Positions 26,547-34,811 of a DNA stretch of 64,000 nucleotides are shown here, piece by piece. The first letter of the stretch is position 1. The number at the start of each line of letters is the position of its first letter. This stretch comes from Pseudomonas putida (lineage in GTDB: Bacteria; Pseudomonadota; Gammaproteobacteria; Pseudomonadales; Pseudomonadaceae). Where the stretch lies: NCBI RefSeq assembly GCF_001941965.1, contig NZ_MKZO01000031.1:1-64000 (forward strand), given 5' to 3'. Below the pieces are notes generated by a model. The model did not search any database and was not told where the DNA came from. It saw only the letters and a list, made by a program, of their open reading frames with translations. Position numbers and translations under genes: made by a program.

Positions 26547-29276
26547 CTATCGGTTGCGGGCGATCAGCTGCCGCGCCGGCCCGTTCATCTTGAAGTCGCG
26601 CAGCACCAGGTTGTAGCCGTCCTGTGCACCCTTTTGAGCAGCCTGCTGGATGCGGGCCAGGGTGGCGTCGTCGGCAGTGCCCTGAACGGTGATTTCTTGC
26701 TTGATCGCAGGCATGGAGCCGATCGAGGTATCCGACTGGCCGCCAGCATAGGACGCTGCGTTTGAGGCGACACGCGGCGCCACAAAGCCTCCGGAGGCAT
26801 AACCCCTCACGTTGAGACCCTCCAGGTAATTGCGCATGCCCGGCTGGGCCACCACTTCCTTGCGAAGGACGAACTCGCCGCCGTGCACAACGCCTTTCGG
26901 CTCGAACTTGCCACCGTCGCCGGTGTAGCCGCCGCCAGAGAACCCGGACGACGCGATCGTTTCGCTGAATCCAGTCATGGTGCCCTGCCCCAGCGCTTGG
27001 CTGCCGCCGGTGAGGAAACCGAATGCTGAACCCAAGAAGCCCGCTGCAGCCTGGCGCACCTGGATGCGGATCAAGTCCTCGATTACGCCGTCAGCAAAGT
27101 CCTTGAACGATAACTTGCCGGTCTTCACGAAGGTGACCACCGCGTCTTCCATGTTGCTGAAGGCGTTGGTGAACAGGCTTCTCGTCTGCCCCGCAACGTT
27201 CTGCGCCTGCTCAAGGTAGGTGTTGAACGCTGCGCGCGCACCCAGCGACCAGTCAGATTGCTGCTCGTCGACGCGCAGGTAGTACTGCACCTGCATGGCC
27301 AGGCGCTGATCCAGCGCGCTCTGCAGGGCGGCGTTTTCCTTCTGGTACAGGCCCTCACTGATGCGGCCCTCGTTACGCTGCTGCAGCAGGTTGTCCATCT
27401 GCTGCTGATACTGCTGCTCGATGCTGAAGCGCTCTTGCAGGCGCTGCTGGGCCTGGTCTCCCAAGCCTGCGCCGGCCAGGTTGCTGTTCAGCCCTATCGA
27501 CGATCGCTGCAACTGGCTGCTCAGGTTGGCTTGGAAGGCAGCAAGCTTCTGCGCCTCTTCGGTGGCCACCTTGCGCAGCTGCATTTCCTTCTCCAGCTCG
27601 GCGTTCTTCTTGAGCTGGGCAGTGATCTGCTGCTGGTTCGCCAGCAGCGACTTCTGATCGGCGGTCAGGACCTTCTTGTCCTTGATGTCGGCCAGCTGCT
27701 GCTCCCACCGCACCAGGGCTTGGCCAGCTTCGCCTAGCTTCTGCATTTCTCCGACCTGGGCGCCGATGAGGCCGTTCTGCTGCTGGAGCACTGAAAACTG
27801 CTGCCGGGCCTGGTCCAGAGCCTTGGTTCCCGCGTCTTCGCGGTAGACCGGCCCCTTCGGCCCTGGCTTGTCCTTGAACTGCTCGCGGGCGGCATCCCGC
27901 AGTTGGTTCAGCTCTGCCTCGCTGTAAACGCGACCACCGTCGCCGGCGGCAGACTTCTTGGCGAGCTCGTTGATCTCCTTTAAGCGCGATGCCAGCTTCT
28001 TCTGGTTGTCATCCGTGGCGCGGAGCTGGCCGTTCAGCGTTTCCTGAGAAAGGATCGAGTCGCGCTGGCGCAGCCGGTAGTTTTCCTGAGCCTGGTCGAT
28101 GGCTTGCTGCGTTCTTAACTGGTCCTGCAAAGCATTGATGCGGCTCTGGGCTATCTCGCGCGCATCCTGGTTCTGTTTGCTGCGCGCAGCGATTGGGTTC
28201 TGCATGCGCTTATCGATCTCGGCCAGTTCCTTCTGGGCATCCGACAGTTGGCCTGCAATGCCCTGAGTTCGGCCGAAGTTAACAGCAGCATCGCCAGCGG
28301 CCTTCGTTGCCCCCCAAACCCCGCGCCAGGCCTTCTCGACCCATCCAAGATTCTCAACAATCTCTTTCGATCTTGTATCGATAGTCTGGGCATAGGTGTC
28401 AGTCAACAGCTTGGCTGCGCCGACGGTGTCCCCCTGATCCTTGAGCGCCTGGATCTGGGTATATGTGCTGGCAGTGAGGAAATTGTACTGATCGTTCAGC
28501 TCTCGCGCCGCAGCAACTGGGTCCTTGCCGATCTTCACAAAATCGGCAATTGTTTCCTCTACCGCGCGACCAGTTGCATCTTTCATCTGCAAAGCGGCAG
28601 CAGTGACGACACCGAAGCTATCACCAGCAATTTTTCCGCTGTTCGCTACCTGGGCCAGAGCATCTGCGGCTGCACCTGTCGTACCCACCGTAGTGCTGAT
28701 CTGCCTCGCAAGATCAGCCATCTCCCCGACATTGCTGCCTGCAGCATTTCCACTAAGCACCAGAGCCTTCCGAAACTCGTCCGCTTCTTGCGAGCCTTTG
28801 TAGTAGGCAATGCCCAAGCCAGCTGCCGCCGCGCCTGCGACAGTGAATGGGTTGACCAAACCAACAGCGTAACCGCCCAACGCTCGCATCGCTGGGCCGA
28901 TCCCGCCGAACATATCTTTCAGTTGTCCGCCCTGCTGGAGCAGAACGGTAAACGGGTTCATCCCGCCCTGCAGGGAGACTACGATGTCGGTGAACTGAGC
29001 AGGTACACCGCGCAGGGCTGCGGTGTATGCCTTGGTCGACATACCGGCCGCCTGCGCCTGCCGGGCATACCTGTCTACGGCCTGTTCTGCCGATTGAGTG
29101 CTTGCCGCGAGGTCCTTGATGGACACGCCGGAGCTTTTTGCCTGGATGCCAACGCTGCCTGTAGCGGCCTCAGCGCGCTCCCCTGCTTTTGTCAGCTTAT
29201 CGAGATCTTCCGCGGCTGAGACTGCCTCACCTGAATCGACTTTGATGCCGAGGACCGCAATATCACCCTGACTCAT
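26547..29276 (-). CDS. Tail tape measure protein
   Basis: 909 residues. An N-terminal lambda-type tape measure region includes AYTAALRGVPAQFTDIVVSL and GGMNPFTVLLQQGGQLKDM. Hydrophobic helices (GYAVGLVNPFTVAGAAAAGL) lie near residue 140, long coiled coils run from about 330 to 720, and a TapeMeas_lam_C-like end carries VTFVKTGKLSFKDFADGVIE. At the usual 0.15 nm per residue it would specify a tail of roughly 135 nm. Confidence 0.92.
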   Translation of the reverse strand: MSQGDIAVLGIKVDSGEAVSAAEDLDKLTKAGERAEAATGSVGIQAKSSGVSIKDLAASTQSAEQAVDRYARQAQAAGMSTKAYTAALRGVPAQFTDIVVSLQGGMNPFTVLLQQGGQLKDMFGGIGPAMRALGGYAVGLVNPFTVAGAAAAGLGIAYYKGSQEADEFRKALVLSGNAAGSNVGEMADLARQISTTVGTTGAAADALAQVANSGKIAGDSFGVVTAAALQMKDATGRAVEETIADFVKIGKDPVAAARELNDQYNFLTASTYTQIQALKDQGDTVGAAKLLTDTYAQTIDTRSKEIVENLGWVEKAWRGVWGATKAAGDAAVNFGRTQGIAGQLSDAQKELAEIDKRMQNPIAARSKQNQDAREIAQSRINALQDQLRTQQAIDQAQENYRLRQRDSILSQETLNGQLRATDDNQKKLASRLKEINELAKKSAAGDGGRVYSEAELNQLRDAAREQFKDKPGPKGPVYREDAGTKALDQARQQFSVLQQQNGLIGAQVGEMQKLGEAGQALVRWEQQLADIKDKKVLTADQKSLLANQQQITAQLKKNAELEKEMQLRKVATEEAQKLAAFQANLSSQLQRSSIGLNSNLAGAGLGDQAQQRLQERFSIEQQYQQQMDNLLQQRNEGRISEGLYQKENAALQSALDQRLAMQVQYYLRVDEQQSDWSLGARAAFNTYLEQAQNVAGQTRSLFTNAFSNMEDAVVTFVKTGKLSFKDFADGVIEDLIRIQVRQAAAGFLGSAFGFLTGGSQALGQGTMTGFSETIASSGFSGGGYTGDGGKFEPKGVVHGGEFVLRKEVVAQPGMRNYLEGLNVRGYASGGFVAPRVASNAASYAGGQSDTSIGSMPAIKQEITVQGTADDATLARIQQAAQKGAQDGYNLVLRDFKMNGPARQLIARNR

Positions 29277-29290
29277 GCTTGCTCCAGGCG

Positions 29291-29315
29291 TAAAAAAACC
29301 CGCTCGAGGCGGGTT
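29291..29315 (-). terminator. Terminator between the lipoprotein gene and the tape measure gene
   Basis: AACCCGC and GCGGGTT around TCGAG, with a seven-base T run on the minus strand. It would stop transcripts coming from the accessory cassette unless late antitermination acts. Confidence 0.75.
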
Positions 29316-29332
29316 CCAGTTTATTCATTTGC

Positions 29333-29638
29333 TCATTGGATACCGCAGTTTATGCGGTCCACTGAGGTTTCATTTTCCCCTTCCAGGGCAACCACGTTTG
29401 CGCCATCCGGCATCCACGTGACGGTGTAGCGCTTGAAGCCAACATAGCCGCCCATGGCGTTCTTCGAGTTCACCTCGCCACACACCCAGCCATCCTTCTT
29501 GCTCCGCTCATTTCTGAACTGAGCAGACGACGGGTCAGTGAGCTGCTCAGCAACCGCCTCCCGAGCCCGGTCGATATCGCTCTTCCCGCAGCCTGCCAGG
29601 ACCAGCCCGGCCAGAGCCACCAATGCCAAACGCTTCAT
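29333..29638 (-). CDS. Small phage-encoded lipoprotein
   Basis: 101 residues. Signal MKRLALVALAGLVLAGCGKS with lipobox LAGC (Cys17). The mature part (AREAVAEQLTDPSSAQFRNE, then VCGEVNSKNAMGGYVGFKRY) is a periplasmic domain found in many phage and bacterial lipoproteins of unknown role. AAGGAGG lies just upstream. A membrane lipoprotein inside the tail operon is a candidate superinfection-exclusion or host-modifying gene. Confidence 0.75.
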   Translation of the reverse strand: MKRLALVALAGLVLAGCGKSDIDRAREAVAEQLTDPSSAQFRNERSKKDGWVCGEVNSKNAMGGYVGFKRYTVTWMPDGANVVALEGENETSVDRINCGIQ

Positions 29639-29736
29639 GCGCGCCCTCCTTGTTGATGGGGGCAATCTACCACCATCAGCAAGAAGCGCCAAAACCCGGC
29701 GGTTGCGGGGCTCGAGTGACTGTCAGGAGAGAAATC

Positions 29737-30612
29737 TTACCTTCGGGACAACGCCACAGCGCGCGACTTAAGATTGGCCAAGCCGGCCTCCATGAAGCGG
29801 AACATGTCCATGTGCGAAACAGCGATATCGCCAGGGGTTGCGACCATCCCAGCCATCAGCTCTTGCTGGGACATGACACAAGCGTCGTCCGGGACCTCTT
29901 CAATGCTCTGCTCGCCGTTGTGGTTGAACGCTACCAAATAACGCTTATGCGGACTACCCACGATCTTGGCCTGGTTGCGTTTGGGCAAAAACTCACCCTC
30001 AACCACCGAGTACGAGGCAATGAAGTTTCGAGCGCCATCTAGGTGCTCGGCAGGAATGTCTGCGGCTGATCGAACTCCGAAAGCCGCATGAACTTGAGAC
30101 CAAATCTTAGCCGTTGCCCGGCGTTGAATTGGCACAGGTAAAGCTGCCACCTTGCCCTTAACAATCGCGCCAAGCATGTGGAATCCATCGGTACCAATGG
30201 TCTGACCGAGCAGCGTCATCGATTGGTTCGTCTCGCGATGATTTAATGCGCGCCCTTCATTCCAGTATGACCATAGTGCGTCGTCGCATTCGTTCTGGTA
30301 GTCGATCACACCATCACGAAGCTCGGGCCGGACCTTACTGGCGTGAATCGACATCAACCAACCCGCGAGCTTGCGCAGGGGGAGGCATGCCATTTCGTAC
30401 CGTTTTCCATCGGAGCCAGTTGTGGTGATCATCACCATAACTGAATTGAATCGCCCCCCTTGAAGCTTCGCGTGCTGGCTTTTCCAGTCCAGTCCCATCC
30501 CTTCTACAACAGGCTTCATTGGGATGAAAGGTTGGCCATCGCGCTCGATGAGCAGAAGTTTTGCCGAACGGAACGGGATGACACTGGATACAGCTGTGCT
30601 ACTATTCGCCAT
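29737..30612 (-). CDS. P22-type antirepressor (P22_AR_N domain)
   Basis: 291 residues from the ATG at 30612 (GGAGAAG upstream). The N-terminal domain (LLLIERDGQPFIPMKPVVEG, then MGLDWKSQHAKL, CLPLRKLAGWLMSIHASKVR, DYQNECDDALWSYWNEG) is the P22 Ant domain. In P22, Ant binds and inactivates the CI-like repressor of the phage or of related prophages. Downstream of an Arc-like gene and a repressed promoter, as in P22 immI. Confidence 0.88.
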   Translation of the reverse strand: MANSSTAVSSVIPFRSAKLLLIERDGQPFIPMKPVVEGMGLDWKSQHAKLQGGRFNSVMVMITTTGSDGKRYEMACLPLRKLAGWLMSIHASKVRPELRDGVIDYQNECDDALWSYWNEGRALNHRETNQSMTLLGQTIGTDGFHMLGAIVKGKVAALPVPIQRRATAKIWSQVHAAFGVRSAADIPAEHLDGARNFIASYSVVEGEFLPKRNQAKIVGSPHKRYLVAFNHNGEQSIEEVPDDACVMSQQELMAGMVATPGDIAVSHMDMFRFMEAGLANLKSRAVALSRR

Positions 30613-30686
30613 GACGATTTCTTCTCCGAAGTTGATCTCGTTTCCCGAAGCCCTGACGACTCTCACCTCGTCGGGGCTTCTTCGTT

Positions 30687-30854
30687 TCAGGCCGCAGCCT
30701 GCTTGCTCTGCATCTCCCGCCATCTCAAACCCTCCTCAATGAGAAGCCCAAGCTCTGCGTTAAGGCTTCTACGATGTTTCTTCGCCTCCTTTGCCACCTG
30801 CTCCTTAACCTGAAATTCAATACTCAATGGATACCTAGCCTTGATGGTCATCAT
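30687..30854 (-). CDS. Arc-family ribbon-helix-helix repressor
   Basis: 55 residues from the ATG at 30854 (second ATG at 30851), with GGAGG directly upstream. It reads MMTIKARYPLSIEFQVKEQV, then AKEAKKHRRSLNAELGLLIE: a beta strand followed by two helices, the Arc/MetJ fold. In P22, Arc limits expression of ant. It lies 74 bases before the antirepressor gene in the same direction. Confidence 0.85.
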   Translation of the reverse strand: MMTIKARYPLSIEFQVKEQVAKEAKKHRRSLNAELGLLIEEGLRWREMQSKQAAA

Positions 30855-30870
30855 TTAGCCTCCTTACCAA

Positions 30871-30928
30871 TCATTTGACATCATTAAGCATCATTTTAGA
30901 TCCTTGGTCAACATCATTTCCAATCATT
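30871..30928 (-). promoter_or_regulatory. arc-ant promoter with phased TCATT operators
   Basis: On the minus strand TTGACC (30906-30911) and TTAATG (30882-30887), 18 bases apart, form a sigma70-like promoter for arc-ant. TCATT repeats begin at 30871, 30881 and 30891 and at 30914 and 30924, that is with ten-base phasing, overlapping the promoter. This layout suits a ribbon-helix-helix repressor. Confidence 0.6.
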
Positions 30929-30959
30929 TTCTTGCTCGGCTCGGCGTTACCATAGATGA

Positions 30960-30975
30960 TTGAACTGGAGTTCAA
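30960..30975. promoter_or_regulatory. Palindromic operator before the XRE gene
   Basis: TTGAACTGGAGTTCAA is a perfect inverted repeat with 7-base arms and ends 12 bases before the XRE start codon. Probable autoregulatory site of that repressor. Confidence 0.6.
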
Positions 30976-30987
30976 ATCGGAGCACTC

Positions 30988-31437
30988 ATGCATCACCCCA
31001 CAGGTTTTCCTTCTAAGCTCGTTCGGCTGCGCGCAGACGCGGGAATGACTCAACGCGACCTGGCCAAGGCTAGCGGCATAAGCCTGCCTCAAATTGGCCG
31101 ATACGAAATGGGTACCTCCAAGCCACGCATGACTGCACTAGTGAAGCTAGCCAGTGCCTTGGGTTGTGAGGTTTCAGATCTAGAAAATGCTGCTGAAGAA
31201 GAAGCAATTACAGAAATCACCTTAGTGACTGAAGGCTACCCAGATGAGCCAATTGCCATGCCTCGCGCGATGTATGAGTACATGATCAGCGAGTCAGAAA
31301 GGTATGGCGTATCACCAGATGTGATGCTTATGACTGTAATGCGTTGGTTTATGGCTGAGAAAAGCGGTACTCCACTACCCTTCGAGGAAGTACTCAAATC
31401 GGTAGTCAAGGACTACGGCGTGGACCTACACGAATGA
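30988..31437 (+). CDS. XRE-family transcriptional regulator
   Basis: 149 residues. The N-terminal HTH (LVRLRADAGMTQRDLAKASG, then ISLPQIGRYEMGTSKPRM) is of the lambda Cro/CI class; an acidic linker and a helical C-terminal domain (MPRAMYEYMISESERYGVSP) follow. Divergent from arc-ant, in the place P22 uses for mnt, so it probably represses the antirepressor in the lysogen. Confidence 0.85.
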   Translation: MHHPTGFPSKLVRLRADAGMTQRDLAKASGISLPQIGRYEMGTSKPRMTALVKLASALGCEVSDLENAAEEEAITEITLVTEGYPDEPIAMPRAMYEYMISESERYGVSPDVMLMTVMRWFMAEKSGTPLPFEEVLKSVVKDYGVDLHE

Positions 31438-31536
31438 GCTCTCGGCCACTCAATTCAAATCATTTTTTAACCCAAGATATTTCGCGGGTTCAGGTTTGCT
31501 TCAACCCAATTCGTGTATGGCAAACAGGGTAAGTAC

Positions 31537-31836
31537 ATGAAGCTACTGAAGAAGATGGCTACCGCTTTCCGTAATCGCAAAAAATACACCTATGCAGAGC
31601 TGAACGATTGGATGCTATCGCTCATCGGGATCTCCAGCTTCTTGGTGGGCGCCTACTATTTGTGGATCTCGGGAAACATGACCGTTGAGATGCTCAACTG
31701 GTCACGAAACCATGCCATGACGCTCGACGCAGTCATAGCCTTAGGTTTTCTAGGCCTTCTCAGCTTGAGCGGCCTATATTTCGCGACCGTCGCGCGCCGC
31801 TGCTATGAACTGATCTACGAACGTAATTTTAAGTAG
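31537..31836 (+). CDS. 99-residue two-helix membrane protein, paralogue 1
   Basis: The start at 31537 is chosen (AGGG upstream) because it aligns with the paralogue at 34498. Layout: basic N-terminus, LNDWMLSLIGISSFLVGAYY (TM1), DAVIALGFLGLLSLSGLYFA (TM2), and a conserved basic tail ARRCYELIYERNFK. Function unknown. Base composition is AT-richer than the flanking tail genes. Confidence 0.7.
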   Translation: MKLLKKMATAFRNRKKYTYAELNDWMLSLIGISSFLVGAYYLWISGNMTVEMLNWSRNHAMTLDAVIALGFLGLLSLSGLYFATVARRCYELIYERNFK

Positions 31837-31908
31837 CTCCAAGCCTAGCCAAACGCTTGGCTATGCGACGCATAAGCACTTTACCGCCACAACTCAGGCC
31901 TAACTTAA

Positions 31909-32670
31909 ATGGAATACACCGTCCCAGAATGGTTTCGTCTAACTGAGGTACTCACCCCTCAAACATTTTCACGTATCGGCGATGCAGTTGAGAACAGTCA
32001 GCTAAGCATGCAAACGAAATATTCTCCCTTGCTCGCCTATTGGTTTATGTGTGACTCGTTCTACCTTGCCTGTGAAGTAAACCAGAAGGGCATGCATGCC
32101 AACGCTCTCGCACTCACGCGCCAATCCATTGAAGCCTTGGGTGTGGTGGAACTGGGTATCTGCAAGAAAGAAGGTGCTGAAGAGGCTCTAGCCAAATGGA
32201 ACGGCGACAATCTAAAACCTGGAAATCTAAGAGCTTGGCTCCAAAATAACGTCTGGCAGACCTACGGACCCGGACTATGGAACGAGCCTTGGAGCGAATT
32301 CATGAGAGAATTCGCTAAAGCAATTCAACCATACGCTCACTATTGCAGGGACTTAGCACAGTGGCAGCAGCTTTTAAAAACCGTAACTAGTGAGAGTGAT
32401 GGATCTATTACTGCACAAATAGAGATCGCGCCACGAGCATACGATCCTCAAAAAGCAACTCGAATCTCATTATTCCACGCTATTTTGACCTTTGCGCTAG
32501 GCAGAATCTGGATCGCAGCAAACCCCCAGGACACTGAGTTTTCGGCATTAATATTCAGACTCGGGGAAGCCCTCGGCAAGTCGGAGTATTTAGATGGCCA
32601 CTCCACTGACTGGGGGCAGCAGTTTTGGGCAATGCTCTGGGCTAGCAATGGAAAGCTGCTATTAGAATAA
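31909..32670 (+). CDS. Unknown 253-residue accessory protein
   Basis: All-helical soluble protein with many Trp residues and no signal peptide. Segments such as ALALTRQSIEALGVVELGIC and ISLFHAILTFALGRIWIAAN suggest a compact helical bundle. I do not recognise a family. AT-rich codon use unlike the virion genes, and its place in a cassette with a toxin-antitoxin pair, mark it as acquired cargo. Confidence 0.7.
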   Translation: MEYTVPEWFRLTEVLTPQTFSRIGDAVENSQLSMQTKYSPLLAYWFMCDSFYLACEVNQKGMHANALALTRQSIEALGVVELGICKKEGAEEALAKWNGDNLKPGNLRAWLQNNVWQTYGPGLWNEPWSEFMREFAKAIQPYAHYCRDLAQWQQLLKTVTSESDGSITAQIEIAPRAYDPQKATRISLFHAILTFALGRIWIAANPQDTEFSALIFRLGEALGKSEYLDGHSTDWGQQFWAMLWASNGKLLLE

Positions 32671-32757
32671 CACTCTAGTCTGCTTCAGAGTGGGGCTGTT
32701 ATCAGTTAAAAACATTAGCCGACAAAATCGAGCTAATTCCTACCGCCCAAGGGGTGC

Positions 32758-32783
32758 AAAAAGCCCAGCACGGGACTGGGCTT
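32758..32783 (-). terminator. Terminator of the GIY-YIG-like gene
   Basis: AGCCCAG and CTGGGCT around CACGGGA, followed on the minus strand by TTTTTG, six bases past the stop codon. Confidence 0.75.
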
Positions 32784-32788
32784 AGCGA

Positions 32789-33217
32789 TTACTGCTCTTG
32801 GGGAGACCAGTTAAACTTGTAGTTGAGCGGTGGCAACTCGTAATGATCGGCTAAGTACAGACCAAGCATCTCACCCTCCTTTGTATAAGCAGTTGCCTTG
32901 TCGACGGTGGGGCACCAGCTCACATAAAGCGTGTCCAGAGGGAACATTTTCTCGAACGACGCGAAGCTGAATCGCCAGCCGGCCATGTGCCCTGTCGCTC
33001 CATTCGTTCTCGCGCAGCGGACGAAGTCTGCAAGCCGACGCTTCAAGTTATCCGACTCACCAACAGTCAGGATACCGTTGTCATCAATCCCGACCGCACG
33101 GGTGATCGCGCGGTCAGCACAGATGATGTAGACACCAGGCACTGCAGGCGCACTCTGATAGTGATCTACAAGTTTCAGCCACTCAGGCTCCCAGCCTTCC
33201 CAATTTTTGACTTTCAT
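32789..33217 (-). CDS. GIY-YIG-like domain protein
   Basis: 142 residues. The core elements of the GIY-YIG fold are arguable: VPGVYII, then LTVGESDNLKRRLADF (in the place of YIG and the catalytic Arg), a Glu in KEGEMLGLYL and a final PPLNYKF. The first motifs are degenerate, so it may bind rather than cut nucleic acid. Stand-alone transcription unit with its own terminator. Confidence 0.55.
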   Translation of the reverse strand: MKVKNWEGWEPEWLKLVDHYQSAPAVPGVYIICADRAITRAVGIDDNGILTVGESDNLKRRLADFVRCARTNGATGHMAGWRFSFASFEKMFPLDTLYVSWCPTVDKATAYTKEGEMLGLYLADHYELPPLNYKFNWSPQEQ

Positions 33218-33281
33218 CGATCGCCTCCATTGTTTAGAGGCAAAACGATATCACAAGCGCCATCCGCGCGCTGTCAGATGC

Positions 33282-33305
33282 AAAAAGCCCAGCGCGGGGC
33301 TGGGC
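33282..33305 (-). terminator. Terminator of the Panacea toxin-antitoxin pair
   Basis: GCCCAGC and GCTGGGC around GCGGG, with a T run on the minus strand. Closely similar to the terminator at 32758. Confidence 0.75.
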
Positions 33306-33324
33306 GTATTGAGCTTGCCTTAGG

Positions 33325-33741
33325 TCATACAGGAGATAGATCTCCATCTATGATCGCTTCCTGATGAGTAGAAATGTCATCTGAGTCTTTGGCACAAAAC
33401 TGGAGGTCACGCGCTAGAGTACTTTCTATTTCCCCAAACCGAAACACGCTTCCAGCGACCATGCTCTGCATCAGCAGCGCCTGTTTTAACTCATAGAATT
33501 CGTCCAAACATATCCAGGTACATACTGGAAAGCAACATGAGCCTTGGGAAAGATAAAATGCTGGGTAACGGTTACCGCTCTGACAGCCGAAATCCAAACG
33601 ATATCGGTGACCTTTAGAGGTCGTTTTTGCAACTAGAACGACACCGTCGTCCCGACGCCCCAAAACCACAAGATATTTGTCTTTTGTGGCGCCGTCGGAA
33701 AATTTGAAATCCTTGTGAAATATTATCGTCCCTGGCTTCAC
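33325..33741 (-). CDS. Putative toxin partner of the Panacea protein
   Basis: 138 residues starting with GTG at 33741, one base after the stop of the Panacea gene, so tightly coupled. The N-terminal half (MKPGTIIFHKDFKF, then KYLVVLGRRDDGVVLVAKTT) is beta-rich and could be an SH3-like barrel as in MazF/PemK toxins, but I would not insist on that. A Cys-rich centre (GSCCFPVCTWICLDEFYELK) follows. Its role as toxin is inferred from context. Confidence 0.6.
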   Translation of the reverse strand: MKPGTIIFHKDFKFSDGATKDKYLVVLGRRDDGVVLVAKTTSKGHRYRLDFGCQSGNRYPAFYLSQGSCCFPVCTWICLDEFYELKQALLMQSMVAGSVFRFGEIESTLARDLQFCAKDSDDISTHQEAIIDGDLSPV

Positions 33742-33742
33742 A

Positions 33743-34297
33743 TTAACGCCCCAAGCTTGAGATCACCAGATCACGGTCGCGGACCGACTCGAGCATAAGC
33801 TCGTACTCTTGCTTTCTGAGTGACATCAAGTAGGGGATTTGCGCCTGTTTACGCCGCTCAACCTCATAAATCTGATGCCAAGGCAGGTTTTCCAGATGGG
33901 TTTTTTCGACCATTTCTTCTGCATCACTGTCCTTGAATTCGGTGGACAACTGCTGCAGCAGGCGAAGCTCACGCTTTGAAAAATGAGTAGAGTCAAACTC
34001 ACCAATAGCGTTTACCGACAGCATGTCACCTTTAGCGGTCTTGATCGTTTTGAACGAGCAATGGCCCTGCCAATCGCCGTGGGGGGCCGCAAGCTCCTCA
34101 AACAAAAGCTTTGGCACCGGCCCCATCTTCCATGCAAAGTAGTCAAGACCGGTAACCGGACGTCCTGTATCGCGAAAATGAGTGAAATCAAGGAAATAGA
34201 GAAGCTTGAAAAGCTTCACCTTCCCTAATTTGCGTGTGTTTTTGGCAAAAAACTTGACCGCCTGGATCAGTTTTTCCCGTTCGTGTTCGATTAGCAT
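33743..34297 (-). CDS. Panacea (DUF4065/SocA-like) antitoxin
   Basis: 184 residues. KLGKVKLFKLLYFLDFTHFR, then VTGLDYFAWKMGPVPKLLFE, is the hallmark of the Panacea domain, the antitoxin of PanAT-type toxin-antitoxin systems, where it neutralises many unrelated toxins. First gene of a two-gene minus-strand operon in the tail cassette. Confidence 0.85.
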   Translation of the reverse strand: MLIEHEREKLIQAVKFFAKNTRKLGKVKLFKLLYFLDFTHFRDTGRPVTGLDYFAWKMGPVPKLLFEELAAPHGDWQGHCSFKTIKTAKGDMLSVNAIGEFDSTHFSKRELRLLQQLSTEFKDSDAEEMVEKTHLENLPWHQIYEVERRKQAQIPYLMSLRKQEYELMLESVRDRDLVISSLGR

Positions 34298-34392
34298 GGG
34301 CTGAGCATAGCTCTTAGGACGCTTGATGGCTATAGGCCCTCATGCTTGAGCGACAGGCTGTCAGACGGTTTGATCTTCGAGCATCGCAACTT

Positions 34393-34467
34393 CGTCGCTG
34401 TCCGCCCATCCACCCTGGACGGAAACCCAGTACCCGCCCGACCGCCGCCGTAGTAGCGTTTGGCCTT
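34393..34467 (+). repeat. Leader repeat, copy A
   Basis: About 75 bases nearly repeated at 34812-34887. Shared blocks include TCGCTGTCC, CCCATCCA, CCAGTA, and GGCGTAGTAGCGTT or CGCCGTAGTAGCGTT just before GGCCTT or TGCCTT. Each copy lies 20-30 bases before a plus-strand start codon, so it is probably a duplicated promoter or structured leader. Confidence 0.7.
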
Positions 34468-34497
34468 CAAGACGACTAGAGATGTTTGGAGGCTGAA

Positions 34498-34797
34498 GTG
34501 AAGATGCTCGAGAAAGCAGTCCAGTTGATCCGAAACGAAAGCAAGCGGCCTTGGTCGGAAGTCAACAGCTGGGCGCTTGCGCTCATTGGCGGTCCAAGCT
34601 TTGTGATTGGAAGCTATTATGCCGCTGGAGCAGTTAAGGTAACACCTGACCTCATGCATGCGACGGACCAGGTTGGGCTCACTGCTTTAGGGATCGCAGC
34701 TTACAGCGCCACTGGATTGATGGCAGTGGCTGGCTGGCATTTTTTGAAAATCGCGCAACGTTGCTCCGAACTGTTATACCAGCGGCATTATAGGTAA
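34498..34797 (+). CDS. 99-residue two-helix membrane protein, paralogue 2
   Basis: The GTG at 34498 (GGAGG five bases upstream) gives 99 residues, the same as the paralogue at 31537, with aligned features: VNSWALALIGGPSFVIGSYY / LNDWMLSLIGISSFLVGAYY and AQRCSELLYQRHYR / ARRCYELIYERNFK. Two transmembrane helices and a basic tail. Unknown function. Follows leader repeat A. Confidence 0.7.
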   Translation: MKMLEKAVQLIRNESKRPWSEVNSWALALIGGPSFVIGSYYAAGAVKVTPDLMHATDQVGLTALGIAAYSATGLMAVAGWHFLKIAQRCSELLYQRHYR

Positions 34798-34811
34798 AGC
34801 CTTGCCGTTCG

